NCBI GenBank assembly: GCA_003644265.1
Contig: QNBX01000167.1
Location: 1-9,478, forward strand
Origin: Planctomycetota bacterium
GTDB taxonomy: Bacteria; Planctomycetota; B15-G4
Direction: 5' to 3'
Length of the DNA stretch: 9,478 nucleotides
Positions 1 through 7,962 of this stretch are shown here, in pieces. Numbering within the stretch: position 1 is the first letter of the stretch; each line of letters opens with the position of its first letter. The translations under genes and the position numbers were made by a program. The notes under the pieces are model-generated. The model did no database searches. It saw only the letters and a program-made list of their open reading frames with translations, and had not been told where the DNA came from.

Positions 1-872
1 TCGATCCAGGTGTCCCCGCCGTCGGCTGAGTAGTTGAGGTTGGTCAGCCCCCCGTACCAGAGCCCGCCATCGGGATCCCAGCTGAACCACTTGCCGTTGG
101 TTTCGTTGACGGCCGCGCCCCCGATGTTCGCGAAGGAGACGCCGCCGTCGGTGCTGCGCAGCACGCCGTCGAACGATGTGCCGACGTAGACCGTGTCCCA
201 GTTGGTGGGCGAGGTCGTGACAGCGTTGACCCCGGTGTCGAACGGTCCGGTGCTGCTGAAGCTCAAGCCGCCGTTACCGCTGCGGAAGAGGCCGTTGCTG
301 AAGCCGATGTAGGCCACCGAGTCGTTGTTCTGCGAGAAGGTGACGCTCTTCAGCGAGTCTCCGCTGAAGGGCACGACCTGCAGCACCAGTGACCAGTTCG
401 CGCCCCCGTCTCCGGAGCGGTAGGCGTTGAACGCGTCGAGCGCAATCAGCTCGGGGCCCGAAGGCGAGATGGCCAGGCTCCTGAAGCTGCTGTAGAGGGC
501 CATCAGGTTGAGCGCGTTCCAGCTGGCGCCGAAGTCGGTCGACTTGAAGATCTGGTTGCCGACCAGCATGTAGAGCGTGTCGGGATCGCTGGGGTCCTGC
601 GCCAGCTGGCGCTCGTCGCCGTCAGCGTCGAGGTAGCCCGTGCCGTAGGGCTGCAGTCCGAAGGTCTCGCCGCCGTCCGTCGAGCGGAACACGCCCTGGG
701 TGTACTTGATCACCAGGATCTCATCGGGATTGAGCGGGTGGGCCAGCACCGAGATGGCGGAGCCGCCACGCGGACCGAGCATGTCGGGCTCGCTGTTGGG
801 CTCAAGCTGGGCGCTGGCGGGCAAAGCCGACAGCAGCGCCGTCAGCAGTACGGGGAGAAAGCGGAGCTTCAT
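1..872 (-). CDS. Secreted Asp-box (BNR/sortilin-like) beta-propeller protein, C-terminus cut off by window edge
   Basis: The frame is open from an ATG at 872-870 to the left edge (290 codons visible), so the C-terminus is missing. Residues 1-21 form a signal peptide: MKLR, then a hydrophobic core, then a Leu-Pro-Ala-Ser-Ala/Gln cleavage-like site, so export is expected. The mature part carries six Asp-box motifs (S-x-D/N-x-G-x-x-F/W) with serines at about residues 64, 111, 153, 198, 240 and 282, for example STDGGETF, STDFGASW and SADGGDTW. The even 42-47 residue spacing is that of propeller blades in BNR, Ycf48-like and sortilin/VPS10-like proteins. Phrases such as 'DPSDPDTLYML' and 'SPTNWDTVYVG' are typical of this group. 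Such proteins are usually extracellular or periplasmic; enzymatic activity cannot be inferred, and nothing marks it as a sialidase. No convincing Shine-Dalgarno sequence precedes the ATG. The fold and secretion are well supported; the function is unknown. Confidence 0.88.
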   Translation of the reverse strand, partial: MKLRFLPVLLTALLSALPASAQLEPNSEPDMLGPRGGSAISVLAHPLNPDEILVIKYTQGVFRSTDGGETFGLQPYGTGYLDADGDERQLAQDPSDPDTLYMLVGNQIFKSTDFGASWNALNLMALYSSFRSLAISPSGPELIALDAFNAYRSGDGGANWSLVLQVVPFSGDSLKSVTFSQNNDSVAYIGFSNGLFRSGNGGLSFSSTGPFDTGVNAVTTSPTNWDTVYVGTSFDGVLRSTDGGVSFANIGGAAVNETNGKWFSWDPDGGLWYGGLTNLNYSADGGDTWI

Positions 873-956
873 ATGGGATTCCAGGGAAGGCCGGGGAGCG
901 GGGTGATTACAGGGAAACTCTGCAACTGAAGTAAAGCCTACCTCTAATTGCCTGAT

Positions 957-998
957 CCACAACCCGCAATCGTCTCCGGCCCGAGATTGCGGATGTGG
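957..998. repeat. Imperfect inverted repeat / hairpin
   Basis: The arms CCACA-AC-CCGCAATC and GATTGCGG-A-TGTGG pair as an 8 bp inner stem and a 5 bp outer stem, separated by a small asymmetric internal loop and closed by 13 nt. There is no T-run on either side, so it is not a standard intrinsic terminator. It lies about 85-125 bp upstream of the Asp-box gene start, on its 5' side, where it could act as an operator or leader structure. The role is inferred only from position. Confidence 0.5.
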
Positions 999-1021
999 CA
1001 GCTCTTGGATTCGCGCGTTTC

Positions 1022-1065
1022 TGCGTCCGCGTCCGCATTCGCGTCTGCGTGACGTGACGTGACGT
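1022..1065. repeat. Short degenerate tandem repeat (hexamer, then GACGT pentamer)
   Basis: Positions 1022-1051 read as five degenerate hexamers: tgcgtc, cgcgtc, cgcatt, cgcgtc, tgcgtg. Three perfect GACGT units follow at 1051-1065. The patch sits in the non-coding stretch ahead of the kinase pair. Replication slippage is the simplest origin; no function is evident. Confidence 0.55.
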
Positions 1066-1291
1066 GCATCCAGAGAGACCTTCGATACGGGTGTGCTGGC
1101 GGCCAAGCAAGCGCGGCAGTCCTGGACCGAGGAGCAGCTGGCCGCGTCCTCCAGCTACGAGCGCGGGCCCGCTCGAACCGGATGCCATCTGGGAACACGG
1201 CCCCGGGGACCGTTATCCTGAGCGCTTCGATGGTCAGCAGATGCGGCGGCTCCGCCCCCTGCGGCCGAAGGCTGCCCGAGCACTCCTTGTC

Positions 1292-2179
1292 ATGACCACC
1301 GTCGCCGATGCCCCGTCCGCTCCCCAGCACCAGCCCGACGCTCAGCCGGAGGTGCTGCGCCTCGAGGACATCGCCGACAAGGAGCACTTGGCCGGCGCCG
1401 GCAACTGGCTCTGGAAGATCCCGTTCCACGGCAAGTTCGCCGTGCTCAAGGGCTACTACGGCAACCGCTTCCCGCTGCTGCACTGGAAGAAGACGATCGG
1501 CAACACGCTGATCACGGGGCGCACGTCGCACATGCCGCGCGCGCGCTGCCGCGTCGAGAACGAGTGCATCGACGTCTGGGAGAAGCACGGCTTCCGCTGC
1601 TTCGGCCGCTATCCTGGGGTGACCTTCACGGACCTGCCCGAGGGGCTCTACACGCTGTTCGAGTATGTGCCCGGCGAGCACTTCCGCACGTACTTCGTCG
1701 ACAAGCAGATCCCGCTCGAGGAGCGTCTGGCCACCTGGGTGCGCTGGATCCCCGAGTGGCACCGCCGCCACAAGGCGGCCGTCGAGCACGGCGAGAGCCG
1801 GCTGCTGCACGAGAACGGCGACGTCAAGCACGTCATGCTCTGGGAAGGCGACTTCGTCTACTTCGACTTCGAGGTCGTGTTCCGTAGCAAGGACGTGCGC
1901 GACCTGGTGGGGCGCGAGCTGCTGGCGTACCTGCGCTCCACGGGCAAGTTCTTCGGCGCCGAGATGTACGAGCGCATGATGGACCTGACGGTCGAGCACT
2001 ACCCCGACAAGACGCTGTTGATGGAGGCCTACGACCACGCCTTCCGCAACCACAGCCTGGTGCGCCGCTTCGGTCGCGCCCTCGACTGGCGCCTGCGCGC
2101 CCAGGCGCGCAAGACCTACAGCAAGTACAGCGTGGCGCTCGACCTCAAGCGGCGCCTGGACGCGGCGTCGCTGAGCTGA
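1292..2179 (+). CDS. Small kinase-fold protein (WaaP/Kdo-kinase/APH-like), catalytic residues present
   Basis: The protein has 295 residues from the ATG at 1292 and no signal peptide or membrane segment, so it is cytoplasmic. It looks like a minimal protein-kinase-like fold of the lipopolysaccharide kinase/aminoglycoside phosphotransferase type. Candidate landmarks are a beta-3 lysine in FAVLKGYY (K53), a helix-C glutamate 36 residues later (E89), a hinge-like stretch (LYTLFEYVPG, 119-128), a catalytic-loop-like LLHENGDVKHVML (D177, H180) and a metal-binding FDFE (D192). The spacing from D177 to H180 is shorter than the Asp-to-Asn/His spacing of WaaP or APH loops, so the family is divergent. 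The substrate is unknown: an LPS sugar, another small molecule or a protein are all possible. An upstream in-frame ATG at 1064 would add 76 low-quality residues and is rejected. No clear Shine-Dalgarno precedes 1292, so the start is uncertain. The stop overlaps the start of the next gene (TGATG), showing an operon with a related protein. Confidence 0.72.
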   Translation: MTTVADAPSAPQHQPDAQPEVLRLEDIADKEHLAGAGNWLWKIPFHGKFAVLKGYYGNRFPLLHWKKTIGNTLITGRTSHMPRARCRVENECIDVWEKHGFRCFGRYPGVTFTDLPEGLYTLFEYVPGEHFRTYFVDKQIPLEERLATWVRWIPEWHRRHKAAVEHGESRLLHENGDVKHVMLWEGDFVYFDFEVVFRSKDVRDLVGRELLAYLRSTGKFFGAEMYERMMDLTVEHYPDKTLLMEAYDHAFRNHSLVRRFGRALDWRLRAQARKTYSKYSVALDLKRRLDAASLS

Positions 2180-2997
2180 TGGGCGGGGCTCCGCGCACGC
2201 CGGACCCGCTCAACGCCGCGCTGGGCAACCGCACCTGGCGCATCCCGCGGCCCGGCGGGGGCGATGCCATTCTCAAGCTGCACCGCCGGCGCCGCTCGCT
2301 GCCCAAGTCCGTGACGCGCTGGATGGTGACGGCTCTCGCCAGGCTCAAGACCCTGCCCGACGCGGCCTCCCGGCGCGCCACCGAGGAGCGCCTGCTGCGC
2401 GCGTGGGGCGCGGCTGGCTGCGACGTGCCCGCCGTGCTCGACCCGGCAACGGAGGGGCTGGCGCCCGGGCCTGCGTTGCTGATGGAGGCGGTGGGCGACG
2501 GCACCCTGCTCGATCGCCTGCGCCCGGGCGCGGCGCTCGCGGGCGAGCAGCGCGCCGCGCTGCTGCGACGTTTTGGCGCGGCCTGGGCGCACCGCCATCG
2601 AGTGGCGTTGCAACGCGACGACGCGTCCTTCGTGCTGGAGCACGGCACCCTTGCGCACGTGCTGGTGGACGACGAGCGGCTCGCCTTCTTCGACCTCGAA
2701 CAGGCCTGGTTGCCGGGGTGTTCGGTGCTGCCGCTGCTGGCCAAGGAGCTCGCCGCCTGCCTGCGCAGCCTGGCCAAGATCGAGGACGAGCAGCGCTTCC
2801 GCGCAGACCTCGTGCCCTTGGCGGACGGCTACGCCGACGACGCACAGCTGGGCGCGCTGATCGACGAGGGGCTGGCTAGCCGCAGCGCGCTGCAGCGGCT
2901 GGTGCAGCGCGTGGATGGGAGGCGCGGGGCGCGCCGCGGCTTCCGTTATGACAAGGCCGCGCTGCTGGGGGCGCTCCGAGAGGCGTTGCAGCGCTGA
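2179..2997 (+). CDS. Kinase-fold paralogue, likely pseudokinase (Thr in place of the catalytic Asp)
   Basis: This 272-residue cytoplasmic protein is related to its upstream neighbour. The conserved marks line up with identical spacing: lysine in DAILKLH (K33), glutamate 36 residues on (E69), loop position 124 residues after the lysine, and FDLE 15 residues later (D172). The flanks match too: WAHRHRVAL against WHRRHKAAV, LAHVLV against VKHVML, and ELAACLRS against ELLAYLRS. At the loop position the first protein has D177, whereas this one has T157 (LEHGTLAHVLV). The general base therefore seems lost while the metal-binding Asp remains, as in pseudokinases. The ATG overlaps the preceding TGA by one base and has no Shine-Dalgarno of its own, consistent with coupled translation and matched expression. 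A role as a regulator or partner of the first protein is inference. A divergent but active enzyme using another base is the main alternative. Confidence 0.72.
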   Translation: MGGAPRTPDPLNAALGNRTWRIPRPGGGDAILKLHRRRRSLPKSVTRWMVTALARLKTLPDAASRRATEERLLRAWGAAGCDVPAVLDPATEGLAPGPALLMEAVGDGTLLDRLRPGAALAGEQRAALLRRFGAAWAHRHRVALQRDDASFVLEHGTLAHVLVDDERLAFFDLEQAWLPGCSVLPLLAKELAACLRSLAKIEDEQRFRADLVPLADGYADDAQLGALIDEGLASRSALQRLVQRVDGRRGARRGFRYDKAALLGALREALQR

Positions 2998-3044
2998 GCT
3001 GGCTGCCGTGTCGTTGTGATCACGACGTGTCCAGCTGACTGCCG
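2997..3044. repeat. Direct repeat pair flanking a perfect-core dyad
   Basis: The 12-mer AGCTGRCTGCCG occurs at 2997-3008 and 3033-3044, 36 bp apart. Between them, 3012-3027 is a 16 bp dyad with one mismatched pair, CGT-T-GTGATCAC-G-ACG, whose 8 bp core is a perfect palindrome. The first repeat starts in the stop codon of the pseudokinase gene. A zero-loop dyad is more like a protein-binding site than a terminator. Nothing shows which protein would bind. Confidence 0.45.
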
Positions 3045-3088
3045 ACGATTCCGCGGAGGCGTGTCGGCCCGGGCCCCGCGAGCAGCTG

Positions 3089-3106
3089 CGGCGGCTCGGT
3101 CCGCCG
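3089..3106 (+). terminator. GC-rich hairpin downstream of the kinase pair (weak terminator candidate)
   Basis: CGGCGG and CCGCCG pair as a 6 bp GC stem around the loop CTCGGT, about 90 bp past the stop of the kinase pair. No U-tract follows, so intrinsic termination would be inefficient; it could add to the adjacent hairpins at 3109-3159. The call rests only on the stem and the convergent-gene context. Confidence 0.25.
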
Positions 3107-3108
3107 TC

Positions 3109-3159
3109 GCGATATGTCGCTGCTGACGATATGTCGTCAGAGGCATACGCGAAATATCG
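3109..3159. repeat. Three small related hairpins, CGA-4nt-TCG, between convergent genes
   Basis: Three short dyads share a CGA/TCG stem and an AT-rich four-base loop. The first is GCGA-TATG-TCGC at 3109-3120. The second is CTGACGA-TATG-TCGTCAG at 3123-3140, a perfect 7 bp stem. The third is CGA-AATA-TCG at 3150-3159. The first two contain the identical 10-mer CGATATGTCG at 3110 and 3127. They lie between the 3' ends of the rightward kinase operon and the leftward FG-GAP gene, where a bidirectional terminator or a binding-site cluster would fit. There is no T-run. Confidence 0.5.
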
Positions 3160-3177
3160 GGAACGTCAGCGAGGTGC

Positions 3178-4419
<1,242 letters not shown>

Positions 4420-4426
4420 GGTCGGG

Positions 4427-4431
4427 CCTCC
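4427..4431 (-). promoter_or_regulatory. Shine-Dalgarno GGAGG for the FG-GAP gene
   Basis: Read on the minus strand, GGAGG is followed by seven bases and an ATG at 4419-4417. It is the best ribosome-binding site for this gene and is why that start was preferred over the ATGs at 4335 and 4539. Confidence 0.55.
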
Positions 4432-4480
4432 GCGCGGCCGAGACGGGCGCATGGCCGCCACTCCATTGCACTCGCTCGCT

Positions 4481-4521
4481 GACCGGCGCGCTCTACGCGA
4501 AGGTGCGTAGACGACCGGCGC
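4481..4521. promoter_or_regulatory. Dyad flanked by direct repeats in the divergent control region
   Basis: A perfect 6 bp inverted repeat CTACGC-gaaggt-GCGTAG lies at 4493-4510. It is bracketed by two copies of GACCGGCGC at 4481-4489 and 4513-4521, whose starts are 32 bp apart, close to three helical turns. It lies between the divergent FG-GAP and OPT genes, where a shared regulator could bind. No clear promoter hexamers could be set beside it. Confidence 0.4.
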
Positions 4522-4622
4522 TCTCCACGCATGCGGCACCGTGGCGCGCGCTTGGTGGGCGTGCGTGCCCCGGGCCGCCCCTCGCTCGGCCCGGCGCTCG
4601 CTTGATACAACCCCGTGTCCCC

Positions 4623-4630
4623 AGGAGAGG
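4623..4630 (+). promoter_or_regulatory. Shine-Dalgarno for the OPT transporter
   Basis: The purine-rich AGGAGAGG ends seven bases before the ATG at 4638. It decides the start: the open frame runs on upstream, but the extra residues are Arg/Pro/Ala-rich and overlap the opposite-strand FG-GAP gene. Confidence 0.65.
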
Positions 4631-4637
4631 CAGCGTA

Positions 4638-6620
4638 ATGACGGATTCCGACGGGCAGGGTGTGCCCTCCGAGATGCCCGAGCAGGGCAGCGTTGAGCCG
4701 GCGCACAGCCCCAGCCTGTTCCCCAGCCTCGGGTTCGGGGAGTGGCTTGTGTTTGCGCTGCTCGCCGGCGTCATCGCGGCCACCAACATCTACACCACGC
4801 TGCTGATCGGTTGGGGCGACACCGGCTCCATCATCGCCGTGCTCGCCGCGGTGCTGCTGCTGGGCCTGATCTCCAAGCACAAGCCCAGCGTGCACACGCT
4901 CAACCTGGGTCAGACCATGGTGTCGGCCGGCGGCAGCGTGGGCTTCGCCGTGGCCAGCTACGCCGCCGTGCTGATCATCCGGCCGGAGTTCAATCCGCCC
5001 GCGCACCTGCTGATCCCCTTGTTTGCCACCATGGGCCTGTTGGGCGCCATCGTCGGCAGCACCGTGCGCAAGCGCATGGTGGGCTACTTCTTCCCGTCGG
5101 GCACGGCCTGCGCGGTGATCCAGCGCTCGGTCACGGAGCCCGTGCCCGAGGGCCGCACGAACCCGGTGACGCTGCTCACGATCTGGGGCACCCTCGCGGC
5201 CATCCTCACCGTGCCGACCAAGATCACGTTGGCGGCCAAGGACGCGCTCGGCAACAAGCTGGTCGAGGACGGGGAGACGGTCTTCGAGGGCCACGCCATC
5301 TGGCAGGACCAGGTGGTCGGCAAGTGGATCCACGGCGCGCGCGAGACGGCGGAGGCCTTCGTCTACACGGCCACCAGCGCCGTGGGGCGCATGACCGAGC
5401 GCATCTTCAGCCGCGAGGCCAGCTACGACCTGGGCGTGGGCGTCGACCCGCTGTACTACGGCATCGGCATCGTGGTGGGGCCGCGGGTCGGGCTGGGCAT
5501 GCTGCTCGGCGCGCTGTCGGTGCCGTGGCTCATCGCGCCGGGGCTGGGTGGCAGCAGCGAGGTGACCGACTCGGTGGGCGACTGGGTCAAGTGGCTGGCC
5601 ATCGCGGTCATGACGCTGCCGACCTTCGCGACCATTCTGTTCGCGTACTTCTTCCGCACGCCACCGGTGATCCCGCCGGGCTTCACGCCGGGCCGCACAG
5701 CCTACCGTGCGCCCGCCTCGCGCACCTTTGTCTACGGCATGGTCGGCGTGGTCTCGGCAGGCGTCATCTGCTACCTGGCCATGGAGGTCTTCAAGTGCCC
5801 CTGGTGGGTGGCCGCGCCGACCATCGTGATCGCCTGGCCGCTGTGCGTCGTGAACGGACGCGTCACGGGTGACACCGACATCAATCCGGTGCGGCTGGTG
5901 GCGATCGTGCTGCTCTCGGGCTTCTTCTGGCTGATCACCCGGGAGGCCGGCCTGGCCGGTGACGAGGCCGCCATCGCCATGCTGGGCATGGCCGTGATCG
6001 GCGGCACCCTGGCCGCTTGCGCCGTCGACATGATGCAGGACTACCGCACCGGCTACTTGGTCGACGCCGACCCGGTGCACCAGACCTCAGTGCAGTTCGT
6101 GGGCACCATCGTCGGCGCCATCGTGGCCATCCCCATGCTCGACATGCTGGTGGGTGAGCTGGGCATCGGCGAGGGCTCGGGGCTGGCCGCGCCCGGTGCG
6201 CAGGTCTGGGCCGAGATGGCGGAGGCCATGTCCGGCGGCTTCGACCCATCGAACGTGCTGCTGTGGGCCATCGGCATCGTCAGCGTACTGGGCAGCGTCT
6301 ACGCCTTCCTCACGGTGTGGCCCGTGACCGCGGGCTGGATGCCGTCGTTGTTCGGCATCGGCATCGGCATGCTGGTGGGCGTCGAGACGTCCATGGGTAT
6401 CTTCCTGGGTGGCGTGCTCAAGTGGCTCGTGACCCTCTGGTACAAGCGCGGCAAGAGCGGCGACGCCGCCGCGACGGCCCAGCAGCACGCGGGCAACGAC
6501 AGCATGCTGGCCGGCGCGTCCGTGTTTGCCGCCGGCGCGGTCCTGTCGATCCTGCTGATCGTGGCCGTGCAGATCTTGGAGCGCATGGGGCTCGACCTGT
6601 TCCGAATCGCCGGGCATTGA
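4638..6620 (+). CDS. OPT-family (oligopeptide transporter) integral membrane transporter
   Basis: The 660-residue polytopic inner-membrane protein has roughly fifteen hydrophobic segments, starting after a soluble acidic N-terminus (residues 1-32). OPT-family hallmarks are visible: GEWLVFALLAGVIAATNIYT at 34-53, the FFPSGTACAVIQRS stretch at 151-164, VVNGRVTGDTDINPVRL at 404-420 and the DMMQDYRTGYLVDADPVHQ signature at 464-482. The family moves peptides or metal-chelate compounds across the membrane, mainly by proton coupling; the bacterial substrates are mostly undefined, so peptide uptake is a family-level guess. A soluble linker of about 70 residues (195-265) separates the early helices from the LYYGIGIVVGPRVG segment. 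The gene stands alone: it diverges from the FG-GAP gene and converges on hipA with a 31 bp gap, so it is probably monocistronic. The start has a good ribosome-binding site. No substrate-binding protein or peptidase lies nearby to indicate the cargo. Confidence 0.92.
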   Translation: MTDSDGQGVPSEMPEQGSVEPAHSPSLFPSLGFGEWLVFALLAGVIAATNIYTTLLIGWGDTGSIIAVLAAVLLLGLISKHKPSVHTLNLGQTMVSAGGSVGFAVASYAAVLIIRPEFNPPAHLLIPLFATMGLLGAIVGSTVRKRMVGYFFPSGTACAVIQRSVTEPVPEGRTNPVTLLTIWGTLAAILTVPTKITLAAKDALGNKLVEDGETVFEGHAIWQDQVVGKWIHGARETAEAFVYTATSAVGRMTERIFSREASYDLGVGVDPLYYGIGIVVGPRVGLGMLLGALSVPWLIAPGLGGSSEVTDSVGDWVKWLAIAVMTLPTFATILFAYFFRTPPVIPPGFTPGRTAYRAPASRTFVYGMVGVVSAGVICYLAMEVFKCPWWVAAPTIVIAWPLCVVNGRVTGDTDINPVRLVAIVLLSGFFWLITREAGLAGDEAAIAMLGMAVIGGTLAACAVDMMQDYRTGYLVDADPVHQTSVQFVGTIVGAIVAIPMLDMLVGELGIGEGSGLAAPGAQVWAEMAEAMSGGFDPSNVLLWAIGIVSVLGSVYAFLTVWPVTAGWMPSLFGIGIGMLVGVETSMGIFLGGVLKWLVTLWYKRGKSGDAAATAQQHAGNDSMLAGASVFAAGAVLSILLIVAVQILERMGLDLFRIAGH

Positions 6621-6651
6621 GCGCGCCGGACCGGGTTGGAGTGGCTTCCCC

Positions 6652-7962
6652 TCAGCGGGCGCCCCACGCGAGCCGGTGCGTCGTGGCTACGGCATGCGCG
6701 CGGGCTGGGGCCACGCCCGCCTCAGCGGCGAACTCATCCCAGCGGCCGACGGCCTGGATGACCTCATCCAGCAGGGCGTCCGAGCGTCCGCGCTGGAGCT
6801 GCGCCGTCTTGGCGCAGGCACGGAAGTCCGCGCGCGTGAAGGCGTCGCGTGCGCCGTTGATGGACATCTGATGCCGCGCCGTCCAGTCGCCGGAAGGGTT
6901 GTAGCTGTAGGTCACGTCAAATGCGGGTGATAGTCGCCACGCTCCCGCCTTGTCCATCAGGAAGGCGATGTTCTTGACGTGGTCATCCTGGTTGCGGCCG
7001 ACGACGTTGAAGATCATGCGCCGGAACTGCTGCTCGATGGCGTCCATGCCCAGGCCCAGCCGCCGGATGGTCGCGTAGGCCTGCTCGTAGCTGTGCGCTC
7101 CCGCCGCGTTGAAGTCGAGGTGAGCCAGCGCGGCGAGTGACTGCATGTGGAGCTTGCCGCCCTCGTCGTCGCGGTCGAAGCGCCGGGTCATGAAGTGCCG
7201 CCGGCCGCCCTCCTCCATCAGCCTGCAGGCGCTCATCTCGAGACCGGCCGCCCGCGCCATGAGCGAGTAGGCGTATTCGATGGCGCCGTAGCCCTTGGGG
7301 TCCTCGAGTTCCTTGTCCTTGTTTCCGCTGACTCCGTCGAACTTGATCAGCCAGGACTCGAAGCCGCGCGTCGCGTCGATCTGGCCCGAGCGGATCTCCT
7401 GCGTGCGCGGGTTCCAGGAGATGACCGCCTTGGCGCGGGCGCCTCCCGCTGAGGTCCCGATGCGCAGGATGTCGGCCAGGGTCCCCGAGCGCTGCTCCTC
7501 GGTGAGCAGGCCCGCGAGTTGGCCGCGGTGTGAGAGGATCTTCGAGGCCAGCTCGACCAGTCGCGCCACGTCGATGCGGCCCTGGCTCGTGGGCCGGGGT
7601 CCCGCGGCAGGCCGGAACTCCAGGGCGCCCATGCCCCGGGCGCCGGTGTAGCAGAGCCGCTCGATGGCGTTGAGACTGCCCACAGGCCGGCCCTGGGTCG
7701 CGAGCCAGGCGTCGATCAGCTGGTTGCCGAAACGATCCGGCAGGCTGTCGGCCAGGAGGCCGGGCAGGCCGTGGAAGGTGTCTCGTGCCAGGGCCGGGAA
7801 GGTGTAGATGCGGTTGGAGAGGGGCATCGTGATGGGCGACAGCTCGATGGCGCTGACCGCGAACCCGGGGGCGTACTGAAAGGCCGCCTCGTCGTAGCCG
7901 TCCTCGAGGGACACCGCGCCGATGGTCCGGTTCCACAGGCGTACCTCGGCCACCGAGGTCAC
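6652..7962 (-). CDS. hipA: HipA-family toxin (Ser/Thr kinase)
   Basis: The 436-residue protein is a full-length HipA with the N-terminal subdomain in the same chain. HipA kinases of type II toxin-antitoxin systems phosphorylate translation factors, the glutamyl-tRNA synthetase in E. coli, to arrest growth. All key marks are present. The Gly-rich loop is GTSAGGARAK (169-178), with S171 in the place of the autophosphorylated S150 of E. coli HipA. The ATP lysine is in WLIKFD (K207). The catalytic loop is GRNQDDHVKN (322-331), with D326 in the place of D309. The metal-binding Asp is in SPAFDVTYS (D349). MTRRFDR (258-264) and HLDFN (281-285) are also usual. The toxin therefore looks intact and active. 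The start is a GTG whose first bases overlap the hipB stop (GTGA), giving coupled translation with antitoxin made first. The target is not predictable from sequence. Confidence 0.94.
   Translation of the reverse strand: MTSVAEVRLWNRTIGAVSLEDGYDEAAFQYAPGFAVSAIELSPITMPLSNRIYTFPALARDTFHGLPGLLADSLPDRFGNQLIDAWLATQGRPVGSLNAIERLCYTGARGMGALEFRPAAGPRPTSQGRIDVARLVELASKILSHRGQLAGLLTEEQRSGTLADILRIGTSAGGARAKAVISWNPRTQEIRSGQIDATRGFESWLIKFDGVSGNKDKELEDPKGYGAIEYAYSLMARAAGLEMSACRLMEEGGRRHFMTRRFDRDDEGGKLHMQSLAALAHLDFNAAGAHSYEQAYATIRRLGLGMDAIEQQFRRMIFNVVGRNQDDHVKNIAFLMDKAGAWRLSPAFDVTYSYNPSGDWTARHQMSINGARDAFTRADFRACAKTAQLQRGRSDALLDEVIQAVGRWDEFAAEAGVAPARAHAVATTHRLAWGAR

Larger units (their letters stand above)
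873..1291. other. Gene-free stretch between divergent genes
   Basis: About 420 bases lie between the start of the leftward Asp-box gene and the chosen start of the rightward kinase gene. It must hold both promoters, but I see no clear -35/-10 pair for either. It contains an imperfect hairpin (957-998) and a patch of degenerate hexamers and pentamers (1022-1065), described separately. The kinase frame stays open upstream to an ATG at 1064, but the residues it would add (Arg/Pro/Ser-rich) do not look like the rest of the protein. A different frame at 1066-1194 reads briefly protein-like before a TGA, which may be chance or a gene remnant. Confidence 0.6.

Noticed and set aside
944..2053. Long minus-strand open frame opposite the first kinase gene
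   Set aside because: Its product is His/Val/Ala/Arg-rich low-complexity sequence, the usual mirror of a GC-rich gene, while the plus strand has kinase motifs and a coupled downstream gene.
4742..5872. Second plus-strand frame inside the OPT gene
   Set aside because: Arg/His-rich out-of-frame translation of the transporter.
6621..6651. Possible terminator between the convergent OPT and hipA genes
   Set aside because: Only 31 bases with no stable symmetric stem or T-run.
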